The notes under the pieces: model-generated | Told to the model about the DNA's origin: nothing | Database searches by the model: none | The model's input: the letters and a program-made list of their open reading frames with translations, nothing else | Shown here: positions 1-8,309 of the stretch, piece by piece | How the letters are laid out: every line of letters begins with the position of its first letter | Position numbering within the stretch: position 1 is the first letter of the stretch | Source: Pseudoxanthomonas sangjuensis | Lineage (GTDB): Bacteria > Pseudomonadota > Gammaproteobacteria > Xanthomonadales > Xanthomonadaceae | Assembly (NCBI RefSeq): GCF_010211755.1 | Contig: NZ_PDWR01000001.1 | Coordinates: 62,001-126,000 of the forward strand | Length of the DNA: 64,000 nt | Reading direction: 5' to 3' | Made by a program: the position numbers and the translations under genes

Positions 1-213
1 GTGTTCCTCGGCCAGTCCACGCGCATCTACAACCGCGCCACCGGCGAGATTTCCTACGGCTACGTCCCGCCGGGCAGCGTGGTCGTGTCGGGCCAGTTGC
101 CTTCGGCCGATGGCAAGTACTCGTTGTACTGCGCGGTGATCGTCAAGCAGGTCGACGAGAAGACCCGCAGCAAGACCTCGGTCAACGACCTGTTGCGCGG
201 GCTGGCGGATTGA
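1..213 (+). CDS. dapD: 2,3,4,5-tetrahydropyridine-2,6-dicarboxylate N-succinyltransferase, C-terminal part
   Basis: This is the last 70 codons of DapD; the gene begins before the window. DapD succinylates tetrahydrodipicolinate in the cytoplasm, the first committed step of the succinylase branch to diaminopimelate and lysine. The visible part is the end of the left-handed beta-helix and the family tail, with the recognisable stretches [13 protein letters not shown] and [16 protein letters not shown] near the stop. Four bases separate it from the next gene, and dapE of the same pathway follows, so the three genes probably form one operon. The start cannot be judged here. Confidence 0.93.
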   Translation: MFLGQSTRIYNRATGEISYGYVPPGSVVVSGQLPSADGKYSLYCAVIVKQVDEKTRSKTSVNDLLRGLAD

Positions 214-217
214 GCCC

Positions 218-580
218 ATGGCGACCACCGTCTACGGCCTGAAGAACTGCGACACCTGCAAGAAGGCGCTGAAGTGGCTCGACCGTTTCGGCATCGCGCA
301 CGCCTTCGTCGACTACCGCGACAACCGGCAGCCGCCGGAAACGCTGGTCGCCTGGGCGGCGAAGGCGGGTGGCTGGGATGCGCTGGTCAACAAGTCGTCG
401 ACCACGTGGCGGCAGCTGCCGGAAACCCGCAAGTCGCCGGGCAGCGAGGCCGAGTGGAAGCTACTGCTGAAGGAATACCCGCAGCTGATCCGGCGTCCGG
501 TGGTGGTCACCGACGACGGCGAAATGACGCAGGGATTCTCCGACAACGGCTTCAAGAAGCGCTTCGGGGTCGGCAAGTGA
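218..580 (+). CDS. yffB: ArsC/Spx-family reductase, YffB type
   Basis: A 120-residue thioredoxin-fold protein of the ArsC/Spx superfamily. The N-terminus carries [10 protein letters not shown], a CxxC pair at the position of the redox cysteines, and the mid-region has the family TTWRQLPE-like segment. YffB proteins are thought to be glutathione-dependent thiol reductases; arsenate reduction is not established for them. The gene sits between dapD and dapE, an arrangement I know from Xanthomonas, and its stop codon overlaps the dapE start (GTGA). Co-transcription with lysine biosynthesis is therefore likely, although no metabolic link is proven. Confidence 0.85.
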   Translation: MATTVYGLKNCDTCKKALKWLDRFGIAHAFVDYRDNRQPPETLVAWAAKAGGWDALVNKSSTTWRQLPETRKSPGSEAEWKLLLKEYPQLIRRPVVVTDDGEMTQGFSDNGFKKRFGVGK

Positions 581-1704
581 GCGATGTCGTCGCGCTCGCC
601 AGCGAACTGATCTCGCGCCGTTCCGTCACCCCGGACGACGCCGGCTGCCAGCAGGCGATCGCATGGCGCCTGCAGCAGGCCGGATTCCGGACCGAGGACC
701 TGCGCTTCGGCGAAGTCGACAACCTGTGGGCCACGCACGGCGAAGGTTCGCCGGTCCTCGTGCTGCTCGGCCACACCGACGTGGTGCCGCCGGGGCCGGC
801 CGAGGCGTGGCAGAGCGATCCGTTCGCGCCGACCATCCGCGATGGCGTGCTGTACGGGCGCGGCGCGGCGGACATGAAGGGCAGCGTGGCGGCCTTCGTC
901 GTCGCGCTGGAAAAGTTCGTCGCCGCGCATCCGGACCATCCGGGCACGGTCGCGCTGCTGCTGACCTCGGACGAGGAAGGCGATGCCGTCGACGGCGTGC
1001 GCAAGGTCGCCGAAGCCTTCCGCGAGCGCGGCCAGCGCATCGACTGGTGCATCACCGGCGAGCCTTCGTCGACCGCCAGGCTCGGCGACCTGCTGCGCGT
1101 CGGCCGCCGCGGCACGCTGTCGGCGACGCTGTTCGTGCGTGGCGTCCAGGGCCATGTCGCCTATCCGGACAAGGCGCGCAACCCGATCCACCAGGCGCTG
1201 CCGGCACTGGCCGAACTCGCAGCGCGCAAGTGGGACGACGGCTACGAGAGCTTCCCGCCGACCAGTTTCCAGATATCGAACGTGCATGCCGGCACCGGCG
1301 CCAACAACGTGATCCCCGGCGAACTGCGGGTGCTGTTCAACCTGCGCTACAACCCGGTGTGGCGCGCGGAGCGGCTCGAAACCGAGGTCGAGGCGGTGCT
1401 GAAGGAACACGGCCTCGAATACGCCATCCACTGGCATCGCGGCGGCGAGCCGTTCTACACCCCGGAAGGAAAGCTGCGGTCCGTCGCGCGCGAGGTGCTG
1501 GCGCAGTTCTCGGGCGCCGCGCCGGAGGAGAGCACGGCGGGCGGCACCTCCGACGCGCGCTTCATCGCCCCGCTGGGCGCCGAGTGCATCGAGGTCGGCC
1601 CGGTCAACGCCAGCATCCACAAGGTCGACGAGCACGTGTCGGTAGCCGACCTTGAAGCGCTGCCGGACCTGTACCTGCGCCTCGTCGAGCGCCTGTTCGC
1701 CTAG
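577..1704 (+). CDS. dapE: Succinyl-diaminopimelate desuccinylase
   Basis: A 375-residue M20-family zinc hydrolase that releases succinate from N-succinyl-LL-diaminopimelate in lysine and cell-wall synthesis. Metal-ligand motifs are in the expected order: [34 protein letters not shown], and a late HKVDE carrying the final histidine. The GTG start at 577 overlaps the TGA of the upstream gene in a GTGA arrangement; it gives the usual family length and begins with the typical [11 protein letters not shown]-like helix. The reading frame stays open far upstream but only as the antisense-like shadow of yffB. No terminator with a U-tract follows; the next element is an inverted repeat at 1733. Confidence 0.95.
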   Translation: MSDVVALASELISRRSVTPDDAGCQQAIAWRLQQAGFRTEDLRFGEVDNLWATHGEGSPVLVLLGHTDVVPPGPAEAWQSDPFAPTIRDGVLYGRGAADMKGSVAAFVVALEKFVAAHPDHPGTVALLLTSDEEGDAVDGVRKVAEAFRERGQRIDWCITGEPSSTARLGDLLRVGRRGTLSATLFVRGVQGHVAYPDKARNPIHQALPALAELAARKWDDGYESFPPTSFQISNVHAGTGANNVIPGELRVLFNLRYNPVWRAERLETEVEAVLKEHGLEYAIHWHRGGEPFYTPEGKLRSVAREVLAQFSGAAPEESTAGGTSDARFIAPLGAECIEVGPVNASIHKVDEHVSVADLEALPDLYLRLVERLFA

Positions 1705-1732
1705 GTGCGCCGGAAGGCGCGCCGGCATGGTT

Positions 1733-1755
1733 GCTTGCGCAACTGTTGCGCAAGC
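1733..1755. promoter_or_regulatory. Perfect 23-bp inverted repeat before the asnB leader (candidate operator and promoter region)
   Basis: Arms GCTTGCGCAAC and GTTGCGCAAGC flank a single central T. Read another way, the palindromic octamer TTGCGCAA occurs twice (1735-1742 and 1746-1753) with an 11-nt period, one helical turn. It lies between the dapE stop and the leader-peptide start. A weak promoter can be drawn with TTGCGC at 1736-1741 and GATCAT at 1760-1765 (18-bp spacer), which would place the repeat over the -35 region. That suggests a regulator site. As RNA it could also form a 10-bp hairpin, but no U-run follows, so it is not a typical terminator. Confidence 0.5.
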
Positions 1756-1782
1756 CCACGATCATCGGTTAGCGTTGGCCGC

Positions 1783-1875
1783 ATGAAGTCCTTCGCCGCC
1801 AACGTCGCGAATCCGAATAACCGCAACAACCTGCGTGCGAACGATCGTGCGCGGCCGGTGCGGGGCCGCGACTAG
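1783..1875 (+). CDS. asnB leader peptide, asparagine-rich (30 aa)
   Basis: A 30-codon ORF from ATG 1783 to TAG 1873-1875. Seven of its 30 residues are asparagine, at positions 7, 10, 12, 13, 15, 16 and 20, including two adjacent NN pairs in the core NVANPNNRNNLRAN. It lies directly upstream of the asparagine synthetase gene and is followed by an intrinsic terminator, exactly as in amino-acid attenuators such as those of his or trp. Its inferred role is to sense charged tRNA-Asn by ribosome stalling. No strong Shine-Dalgarno is visible, and a start near the proposed transcript 5' end is possible. The peptide itself probably has no other function. Confidence 0.8.
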   Translation: MKSFAANVANPNNRNNLRANDRARPVRGRD

Positions 1876-1913
1876 GCCAAGGGCAACCAGCCGAACAACC
1901 GAAACCCGCATCG
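1850..1913 (+). promoter_or_regulatory. Attenuator: alternative pause hairpin and antiterminator
   Basis: Two mutually exclusive structures can be drawn. Hairpin 1:2 pairs 1850-1856 (CGCGGCC) with 1864-1870 (GGCCGCG), 7 bp with a 7-nt loop. The antiterminator pairs 1856-1864 (CGGTGCGGG) with 1905-1913 (CCCGCATCG), 9 bp with one G-U, and so consumes the 5' arm of the terminator at 1903. A ribosome stalled at Asn codon 20 (1840-1842) would cover the left arm of hairpin 1:2 and free the antiterminator strand. A ribosome reaching the stop codon would cover that strand and let the terminator form. The pairings are read directly; the mechanism is inferred from known attenuators. Confidence 0.75.
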
Positions 1914-1930
1914 CAAGATGCGGGTTTTTT
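1903..1930 (+). terminator. Intrinsic terminator of the asnB attenuator
   Basis: Perfect 10-bp stem AACCCGCATC / GATGCGGGTT with loop GCAA, followed at once by a T-run (1925-1930). It stands 38 nt before the asnB ATG, so it would stop asnB transcription unless prevented. Its 5' arm can instead pair with leader positions 1856-1864. Confidence 0.88.
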
Positions 1931-1968
1931 CGTTTCCAGCCATCCCAATCCAACTTCGGGGAATTCCC

Positions 1969-3696
1969 ATGTGTTCGATCTTCGGCATCTTCGGCCTGCA
2001 ACCGGGCGACGACCTGCAATTGCTGCGACGGCAGTCGCTGGAACTCTCGCAACGCCAGCGCCACCGCGGCCCCGACTGGAGCGGCGTCTACCTCGACGGC
2101 GGCGGCGCTTCCGAAGGGTGCATCCTCGTCCACGAGCGCCTCGCCATCGTCGATCCGGCCGGCGGTTCGCAGCCCTTGCTGTCCGAGGACGGCGAACTGG
2201 CGCTCGCGGTCAACGGCGAAATCTACAACCATCGCGAACTGAAGGCCGGGCTGATGCGGCCCTACGCCTTCCAGACCGGTTCCGATTGCGAAGTGATCAA
2301 CGCGCTATATCGGGAAGGCGATGGCCGCGAGGACGAGCCGGCTTCGTTCCTCAACCGTCTCAACGGCATCTTCGCCTTCGCGCTGTGGGACAAGGCGAAG
2401 GGCGGGGCGATCATCGCCCGCGATCCCATCGGCGTCTGCCCGCTGTACTGGGGCCACGACCGCCAGGGCCGGTTGCGCGTGGCATCGGAGATGAAGTCGC
2501 TGGCCGACACCTGCGCCGACGTCGCGCAGTTCCCGCCGGGGCACTGGTACGACACCGCCACCGGCGAGTTGAAGCGGTACTACGAACGCCCATGGCGCAG
2601 CTACGAGGCGGTTGAAGGCGTCGAGGTCCCGCTGCAGGAATTGCGCGAGGCCTTCGAGGCCGCGGTGCACCGCCAGCTGATGACCGACGTGCCCTACGGC
2701 GTGCTGCTCTCGGGCGGCCTGGATTCTTCGCTGGTCGCCGCCGTCGCCGCGCGTTATGCGCGGCATCGCGTCGAGGACAACGACAGGAGCGAGGCCTGGT
2801 GGCCGCGCCTGCATTCGTTCGCGATCGGCCTGAAGGGGTCGCCCGACCTCGCCGCGGCGAAGATCGCCGCCGAGGCGCTGGGTACCGTGCACCACGGCTT
2901 CGAATACACCTTCGACGAAGGCCTGGACGCGCTGCCGGAGGTGATCCGCCACATCGAGACCTACGACGTCACCACGATCCGCGCTTCGACGCCGATGTTC
3001 CTGCTGGCGCGGCGGATCAAGGCGATGGGCGTGAAGATGGTGCTGTCGGGCGAAGGCAGCGACGAAGTGTTCGGCGGCTACCTGTACTTCCACAAGGCGC
3101 CGAATGCGCGCGAATTCCACGAGGAACTGATCCGCAAGCTCGATGCGCTGTACCACTACGACTGCCTGCGCGCCAACAAGTCGATGATGGCCTGGGGCGT
3201 GGAGCCGCGCGTGCCGTTCCTGGACCGCGAGTTCCTGGACGTGGCGATGCGCATGGACGCGAAGTTCAAGATGGTCGACAAGTCGCGTAGCGACGCGCAG
3301 CGGATGGAGAAGGGCGTGCTGCGTGCGGCGTTCGACGGCTACCTGCCGCATTCGATCCTGTGGCGGCAGAAGGAGCAGTTCAGCGACGGCGTCGGCTACG
3401 GCTGGATCGACGGGCTGAAGGCGCACGCCGAGCGGCAGGTCAGCGACCGCGAACTGGCCGCGGCCGACAAGTGCTTCCCGGTCAACCCGCCGCAGACCAA
3501 GGAGGCGTACTGGTACCGCAGCCTGTTCGAGCAGTTCTATCCGTCGCCGGCCGCGGCGGAGACAGTGCCGGGCGGCAAGTCGATCGCGTGTTCGTCGCCG
3601 GCGGCGATCGCCTGGGACGCCAGCTTCGCGAAGATGGCCGATCCGTCGGGCCGCGCGGTCGCGGGCGTGCACAACGACGCGATGGCCGTGGTCTGA
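1969..3696 (+). CDS. asnB: Asparagine synthetase B, glutamine-hydrolysing
   Basis: A 575-residue cytoplasmic enzyme making asparagine from aspartate, glutamine and ATP. The start MCSIFGIFG places the catalytic cysteine at position 2, ready to become the N-terminal nucleophile of the class II amidotransferase domain (roughly residues 1-200). The synthetase domain follows with the PPi-loop SGGLDSSLVAA and the later GEGSDEVFGGY motif. A more upstream in-frame ATG at 1918 lies inside the terminator hairpin and is rejected. Length is close to E. coli AsnB (554). Expression is probably controlled by the asparagine attenuator upstream. It converges on the next gene across a hairpin at 3698. Confidence 0.96.
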   Translation: MCSIFGIFGLQPGDDLQLLRRQSLELSQRQRHRGPDWSGVYLDGGGASEGCILVHERLAIVDPAGGSQPLLSEDGELALAVNGEIYNHRELKAGLMRPYAFQTGSDCEVINALYREGDGREDEPASFLNRLNGIFAFALWDKAKGGAIIARDPIGVCPLYWGHDRQGRLRVASEMKSLADTCADVAQFPPGHWYDTATGELKRYYERPWRSYEAVEGVEVPLQELREAFEAAVHRQLMTDVPYGVLLSGGLDSSLVAAVAARYARHRVEDNDRSEAWWPRLHSFAIGLKGSPDLAAAKIAAEALGTVHHGFEYTFDEGLDALPEVIRHIETYDVTTIRASTPMFLLARRIKAMGVKMVLSGEGSDEVFGGYLYFHKAPNAREFHEELIRKLDALYHYDCLRANKSMMAWGVEPRVPFLDREFLDVAMRMDAKFKMVDKSRSDAQRMEKGVLRAAFDGYLPHSILWRQKEQFSDGVGYGWIDGLKAHAERQVSDRELAAADKCFPVNPPQTKEAYWYRSLFEQFYPSPAAAETVPGGKSIACSSPAAIAWDASFAKMADPSGRAVAGVHNDAMAVV

Positions 3697-3697
3697 A

Positions 3698-3724
3698 CCC
3701 TCCCCCCGCCAGGCGGGAGGAGGG
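3698..3724. repeat. GC-rich hairpin between convergent genes
   Basis: Arms CCCTCCCCCCGCC and GGCGGGAGGAGGG around a single A, with one mismatch. It lies just after the asnB stop and before the convergent propeller gene. There is no U-run on either side, so it is a stable hairpin rather than a textbook intrinsic terminator; it may be a short dispersed palindrome. Confidence 0.5.
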
Positions 3725-3774
3725 CCGGTCCGTCGTCGGCTTTGCGGAGCCGCGCCACGGTGCCGCGGGGGGCA

Positions 3775-4758
3775 TCACTTCCCGTTCTTCAGGCGCGTGC
3801 TGACGTAGATCACGTTGTCGCGGCCGAAGTGCAGGCGGGTGCCGTCGCCCGACAGGCTGGCACGGGTCTCGCCCGATGTCGTGTTGATGCTCGGATTGGG
3901 GATGCGCACCGGGGGCGACCACGGGCGATCGGTGCTGCTGCGGGTGGAGACGAAGATGTCGTGGTCGCCGCCGCCGTTGACGCGATTCGAACTGAACACG
4001 ATTTCCAGGCCGTCCTTGCGCACGTTGGGCATCAGGTCCTGCGCCGGCGATCCGTCCGCGAGCATGCCGCTGAGTTCGATCACGCGCCGTCCGGGCCCGA
4101 CCGTGCCATCGGCGTAGACGCGGCTGACGTAGATGTCGTGCCCCCCCTTGTTCGGCAGGCCGTCGTCGGGATAGCCGTTGCTGGAGAAATACAGGAACGT
4201 GCCCTGCGCGGTTTCTACCAGCGACGGGCTGAATTCGTGGCCGGCGGTATTCGGGCCACCCGCGGCAAGGCAGCCCAGGTTCAGGGGTTCGTCCCATTCG
4301 CCGGTAGCGGGGCTGCGGCGGGTCAGGTAGATATCGCCGGCGGGCGGCGAGCCGCCGGGCTCCGCGTCGCCCGGGAAGCAGTCGTCGTCGGTCACGCGCG
4401 AGGACACGAACAGCAGCCAGTTGCCCTGCAACGGCGTCGGGCAGTATTCCCATGAGCCGGGTTCGTTGACCGGGGCGTCGAGCCGTTCGATGCGGTCGAA
4501 TTCCGCGCCGACATAGGGACGCGATGCGCGGAAGATGTCGTGCTTGCCGGTGCCGCGGGTACTGGCGATGTACAGGTCGAGGCCGTTCTTCGATTCGATC
4601 GGGCAGCCGTTGCCGACGCCGGCGACGTTGACCAGGGGGCCCGGTTCGGGGACGGCATCGCCCCAAGAGCCATACTGGGCGGCGCCGGCCTCGCTGGCGG
4701 CCAGGGCCAGCAGGGCGGAGCAGAGGGCGAGGGTGGTGCGGCGGCAACGGATGTTCAT
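3775..4758 (-). CDS. Secreted TolB-like (PD40) beta-propeller protein
   Basis: A 327-residue protein with an N-terminal signal peptide (hydrophobic ALCSALLALAA, cleavage near EAGAAQ) and then WD40-like PD40 repeats. Recurrent blade motifs include NGLDLYIAS, GDIYLTRRS, GHDIYVSRV and GDHDIFVSTR, each preceded by a phrase such as LLFVSSR or LYFSSNG. PD40 propellers bind proteins or glycans; the partner here is unknown. The start is supported by GGAGGAACACGC just before the ATG. It lies downstream of the sigma/kinase pair on the same strand, with about 110 nt between, so it could belong to that system or be regulated by it; this is only inference. Confidence 0.75.
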   Translation of the reverse strand: MNIRCRRTTLALCSALLALAASEAGAAQYGSWGDAVPEPGPLVNVAGVGNGCPIESKNGLDLYIASTRGTGKHDIFRASRPYVGAEFDRIERLDAPVNEPGSWEYCPTPLQGNWLLFVSSRVTDDDCFPGDAEPGGSPPAGDIYLTRRSPATGEWDEPLNLGCLAAGGPNTAGHEFSPSLVETAQGTFLYFSSNGYPDDGLPNKGGHDIYVSRVYADGTVGPGRRVIELSGMLADGSPAQDLMPNVRKDGLEIVFSSNRVNGGGDHDIFVSTRSSTDRPWSPPVRIPNPSINTTSGETRASLSGDGTRLHFGRDNVIYVSTRLKNGK

Positions 4759-4868
4759 GCGTGTTCCTCCTGGTGGGTGACGGCGGCTGAAGGGCCGCTT
4801 CACACCACACAAGCGGAATACGAAGGGTAAATCCGACATCGCGCCCGACGCGGGGCGGCGCAAGCGGA

Positions 4869-7676
4869 TTAGCGCAAGGCGACCGGCTGCATCAGCAGGG
4901 CCAGTTCGCGGCGGAACGGATGATCGGCTGGGTAGCGGGCGGCGAATGCGTCGCTGGCGGCGGTCCATTCGCGCATGGCCCCGGCCCGATCGCCCTGGAT
5001 GGCCAGGCTGCGACCGCGCAACAGCCGTGCTTCGGCGAGCCAGCGGTGGTCCGGACGCAGGCGCGATGGCGGAAGTGCCGCAAGCCGGTCGATCTCGGCG
5101 AGGCGTGCGTTTGCCTGTGCGGTGTCCCCCTGTTCCAGTGCCAGCCGGGCCAGCAGCAGCTCCGCTTCGATGCGCCACGGATGGTCGCGGTACTGCGGCG
5201 TGGCCAGTCGCGCGTCGGTGCGTGCCACCAGGTCGGCCGGGCAGGCCGGGCTGGGTGCATGCGCGCAGGCCAGCGCGACGCGGGCCATCGCGATCGGAAT
5301 GCCGACCCAGCTCGGCGGGTCCCATTCCACGGCGTCCAGCAGGCTGTCGCGCAGCGCGGGGTAGTCGCCTTCGACCAGATCCACGTCGCTGGCGAACCAT
5401 CCCAGCAGGATCAGCCTCTGGCGCAGCCGTTCGGGATCGTCGCGCAGGCCGGATTCGATGCGGGCGCGGATGTCGTCGGCGTCGGCGTGCGCTTCGCGCA
5501 GGCGGCCCTGCGCGGCCAGCAGCTTGATGCGGACCAGGCGCATGAAGTCGTACTGCCAGTCGTCGCGTCCGTACAGGCGCTCGGCCATGGCCAGTGCCCG
5601 TTCGCAGTCGTCGCCCGCGTGCTCCAGTTCGTCGAGGAACACCCAGAGGGCGCAACCATTCTGCAGCACATGGAAGCGGTCGGGATGTTCTTCCTGCCCC
5701 AGCCGCTCGAACAAGGCCGCCGCGCGGATGTAGTCGCGCGCGCCGTCGTGCCAGTAGCCGAGCTTGCATTCGGTTTGGCCGATGCGGCTCAGGTAGAGCG
5801 CGGCCTGGCGGCTGTCGGCCCCTTCGTAGCGCGCGCAATGCTGGTAGGCCTTCGTGTACAGCGCGAGCGCGACCCGTTTGTCGCCGATGGCGTCCTGCAC
5901 GTCGGCCAGGTTGGCGTAGCCGATCGCGATGTCCGGATGCGTCGGCCCCAGTGCGCGCAAGCGCTGCCGCTGGCCTTCGGTGAACAGTTCGGTGGCGCGT
6001 TCCGCGTGGTTGCCGTCCAGCTCCAGCATGCCCATGTCGTCCAGCACCATCGCCAGCGTGGCGGCATCGTCGTCGCTGCGCTGCAGGCGCGCCCGCGCGG
6101 CTTCCAGGTCGGCATGCGCCTGTTCGCGGTCGCCGAAGCGCGCATGCATGCGCCCGCGCAATGCCAGCGCGCGTACCGAGCGCGGATCGTCGGCGCCGAA
6201 GGCGCCCACGCTTTGCCGGTAGGCGCGCTCAGCCAGCGTGCGTGCGGTGTCGACGTCGCCCATGCGTTCGTAGGTACGCGCGAACATCCCCAGCAGATCG
6301 CCGTACACCGCCGGGTCGCGACCGCCGCTGCGGTCGAGTTCCCTCACCCCGCTGGCCAGCATTTCGTCGAGCTTGGGCAGGCGTTCGCGCGGCACGCCCT
6401 GGCGCAGCGGCGTCAGCATGTTCTCGACGAAGGCCTGCACCGCTTGCGCCCGCTCGGCCTGCGCCCGCGCGCGGTGCGCCTGGGTCAAACTCACCGCGGT
6501 GGCCGTGGCCAGTGTGGCGACCACCAACATGGAGGCGGCGACCGCGATCTTGTTGCGGCGGACGAAGCACGCCGCACGGTAACGCCAGTCGCCGCGCCGG
6601 GCGGAGACCGGGAGCCCGAGGCGCAGCGCCCCCAGGTCGTCGCCGAAGGCCTGTGCGGAACCGTAGCGCAGGGCTGGGTCGCTGCGCATCGCCTTGCGCG
6701 CGATCGCGCCGAGGTCGCCGGACAGCAGTCGTTCCAGCGTGCGCGGCGTGGACGAGCGTGAGCGCGCGTTGTCGCGGGTGACGGCCAGGCCGCGCAGCGG
6801 ATCGGAGCCGGCTTCCGGCCCCGGTGTCGGCCGTTGCCCGCTGAGCAGTTCGACCAGGATCACGCCCAGCGCATAGACGTCGGTGGCGGTGCTGGCTTCG
6901 CCCCGGTACTGCTCCGGGGCCGCGTAACCGGGCGTGAGGCGGCGCAGGGCGGTGCGGGTGGCATCCGGTTCGGCGGTGTCGGGATCGAGCAGGCGGGCGA
7001 TGCCGAAATCCAGCACCTTCACCGTGCCGTCGGCGGCGACGAGGATGTTCGATGGCTTGAGGTCGCGGTGCACGACCAAGTGCTGGTGGGCATGCTGGAT
7101 CGCGGCGCAGACCGCGAACAGCAGCTCCAGCCGCGCGTCGACGCCGAGCCCGCGCGCGTCGCACCACGACAGCAGTGGCTCGCCTTCGACGTATTCCATC
7201 GCGAACCAGGGCACGCCGTCGGGGGCGATGCCTGCGTCGACCAGGCGCGCGATGTGCGGATGTTCGAGGCGGGCGAGGATGCGGTGTTCGTGCCCGAAGC
7301 GGCGCCGCTCCTCCTGGTCGTAGACGTTGATGCGCAGGCGCTTGAGCGCCACCTGCTGCACGGTGCCGCCGAGCATGCGTTCGGCGAGGAACACACTGGC
7401 CATGCCGCCTTCGCCGAGCAGCCGCACGATGTGGTAGCCGGGTATTGCCGGCGGTGCGGCGGCCTGTCCATTCAGCCGCTCGATCGCGGCAACCTGCGCG
7501 TCCAGCGTGGTCCCGTGCAGCGCGTCCGCGCGCAACAGCATCAGCATCAGTTCGCGCAACTCGACATCGTCGCAATGCGCGTGCAACCAGGCTTCGCGCT
7601 GGCCGGCCGGCTGGTCGAGGACGCGGTCCAGCCAGCCGTCCACTTCGGTCCAGCGGGCGTCGAGGCGCGCGTTCAC
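4869..7676 (-). CDS. Transmembrane Ser/Thr protein kinase with C-terminal TPR region
   Basis: A 935-residue kinase. After an alpha-helical leader (1-75), the kinase domain shows the glycine loop LLGEGGMASVFLAE (87-99), the ATP lysine in VALKRL (Lys112), catalytic HRDLKPSN (Asp205), DFG (Asp223) and GYAAPEQ. One transmembrane helix lies at about 376-398. The remaining 530 residues are helical repeats of TPR type and would be periplasmic, so the protein can pass an outside signal inward. The GTG start overlaps the TGA of the sigma gene (GTGA), implying translational coupling. Such kinases next to ECF sigma factors phosphorylate and activate the sigma factor in Xanthomonas citri (PknS/EcfK). The signal sensed here is unknown. 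Confidence 0.9.
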   Translation of the reverse strand: MNARLDARWTEVDGWLDRVLDQPAGQREAWLHAHCDDVELRELMLMLLRADALHGTTLDAQVAAIERLNGQAAAPPAIPGYHIVRLLGEGGMASVFLAERMLGGTVQQVALKRLRINVYDQEERRRFGHEHRILARLEHPHIARLVDAGIAPDGVPWFAMEYVEGEPLLSWCDARGLGVDARLELLFAVCAAIQHAHQHLVVHRDLKPSNILVAADGTVKVLDFGIARLLDPDTAEPDATRTALRRLTPGYAAPEQYRGEASTATDVYALGVILVELLSGQRPTPGPEAGSDPLRGLAVTRDNARSRSSTPRTLERLLSGDLGAIARKAMRSDPALRYGSAQAFGDDLGALRLGLPVSARRGDWRYRAACFVRRNKIAVAASMLVVATLATATAVSLTQAHRARAQAERAQAVQAFVENMLTPLRQGVPRERLPKLDEMLASGVRELDRSGGRDPAVYGDLLGMFARTYERMGDVDTARTLAERAYRQSVGAFGADDPRSVRALALRGRMHARFGDREQAHADLEAARARLQRSDDDAATLAMVLDDMGMLELDGNHAERATELFTEGQRQRLRALGPTHPDIAIGYANLADVQDAIGDKRVALALYTKAYQHCARYEGADSRQAALYLSRIGQTECKLGYWHDGARDYIRAAALFERLGQEEHPDRFHVLQNGCALWVFLDELEHAGDDCERALAMAERLYGRDDWQYDFMRLVRIKLLAAQGRLREAHADADDIRARIESGLRDDPERLRQRLILLGWFASDVDLVEGDYPALRDSLLDAVEWDPPSWVGIPIAMARVALACAHAPSPACPADLVARTDARLATPQYRDHPWRIEAELLLARLALEQGDTAQANARLAEIDRLAALPPSRLRPDHRWLAEARLLRGRSLAIQGDRAGAMREWTAASDAFAARYPADHPFRRELALLMQPVALR

Positions 7677-8212
7677 TGCCGGTCTTCTATCCACTGCGCG
7701 AGCAGCGCGCGCGCCTTGATCCAGTCGCGTTCGACCGTGCGCTCGACCAGGCCGAGCAGGGAGCCGATCTCGCCGCTGGACAGGCCGGCGAACAGGCGCA
7801 GTTCCGCCACCTGCGCCAGGCGCCGGCTGATGTCGCCCAGGCGGGACATCGCCTGGTCCAGCGCGAGCAGTTCCAGCGAGTCTTCGTGCGCCGTCGGCAG
7901 GTCGGCGATATCGGGCTGGCGCTTGCCGGCCGATCTGCGGCGGGAGCGGTCGATCAGGATGTGCCGCATCGCCTTGGCCGCATAGGCGAAGTAGTGGCGA
8001 CGGCTGTCGAAGCCGGCCTGTTGCGGGCGGGGCATCGCCAGCCAGGCTTCGTGTACCAGCGCGGTGGTCCCCAGCGTGTCGGTCTGGCCGTTGTGGTGCA
8101 GCCGCGCGCGCGCGATCCGGCGCAGGTCGGCGTAGATGTGCTCGATCAGTTCGCTGGCCGCGGCATCGTCGCCGGCCTTGGAGCGTTTCAGCAATTGTGT
8201 GATGTCGCCCAT
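7673..8212 (-). CDS. ECF sigma factor, kinase-associated (ECF43-like)
   Basis: A 179-residue two-domain sigma factor. Region 2 includes TTALVHEAWLAM and AYAAKAMRHILIDRSRRR; region 4 has the helix-turn-helix AGLSSGEIGSLLGLVERTVERDW. No anti-sigma factor gene is adjacent. Instead a Ser/Thr kinase gene overlaps its 3' end. This layout matches the ECF43 group, whose members are activated by threonine phosphorylation near region 2 (known for X. citri EcfK and V. parahaemolyticus EcfP). Thr49 and Thr50, in LGTTALVHE, are plausible phosphosites by inference. In X. citri the target is a type VI secretion system; nothing of that kind is in this window. Confidence 0.88.
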   Translation of the reverse strand: MGDITQLLKRSKAGDDAAASELIEHIYADLRRIARARLHHNGQTDTLGTTALVHEAWLAMPRPQQAGFDSRRHYFAYAAKAMRHILIDRSRRRSAGKRQPDIADLPTAHEDSLELLALDQAMSRLGDISRRLAQVAELRLFAGLSSGEIGSLLGLVERTVERDWIKARALLAQWIEDRQ

Positions 8213-8309
8213 GGCCCGATCCCTGCCATTCCCGCTGCAGCACGGCTAATGGTTTGGGAACGACACGAGTGCGCGGTTCCGGCCAGCATGCCGGGCAATC
8301 CGCAGGACG

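Noticed and set aside
313-1728. Long antisense open frame across yffB and dapE
   Set aside because: Composition rich in Arg, Ala, Gln and His and no family motif; it mirrors two well-conserved genes in a GC-rich genome.
1918-1968. Earlier in-frame start for asnB
   Set aside because: It lies inside the terminator hairpin and would bury the catalytic Cys2, which must be N-terminal after Met removal.
1835-2242. Overlapping plus-strand frame through the asnB leader
   Set aside because: Thr/Arg/Ser-rich shadow of asnB; the Asn-rich leader in another frame has the attenuator context.
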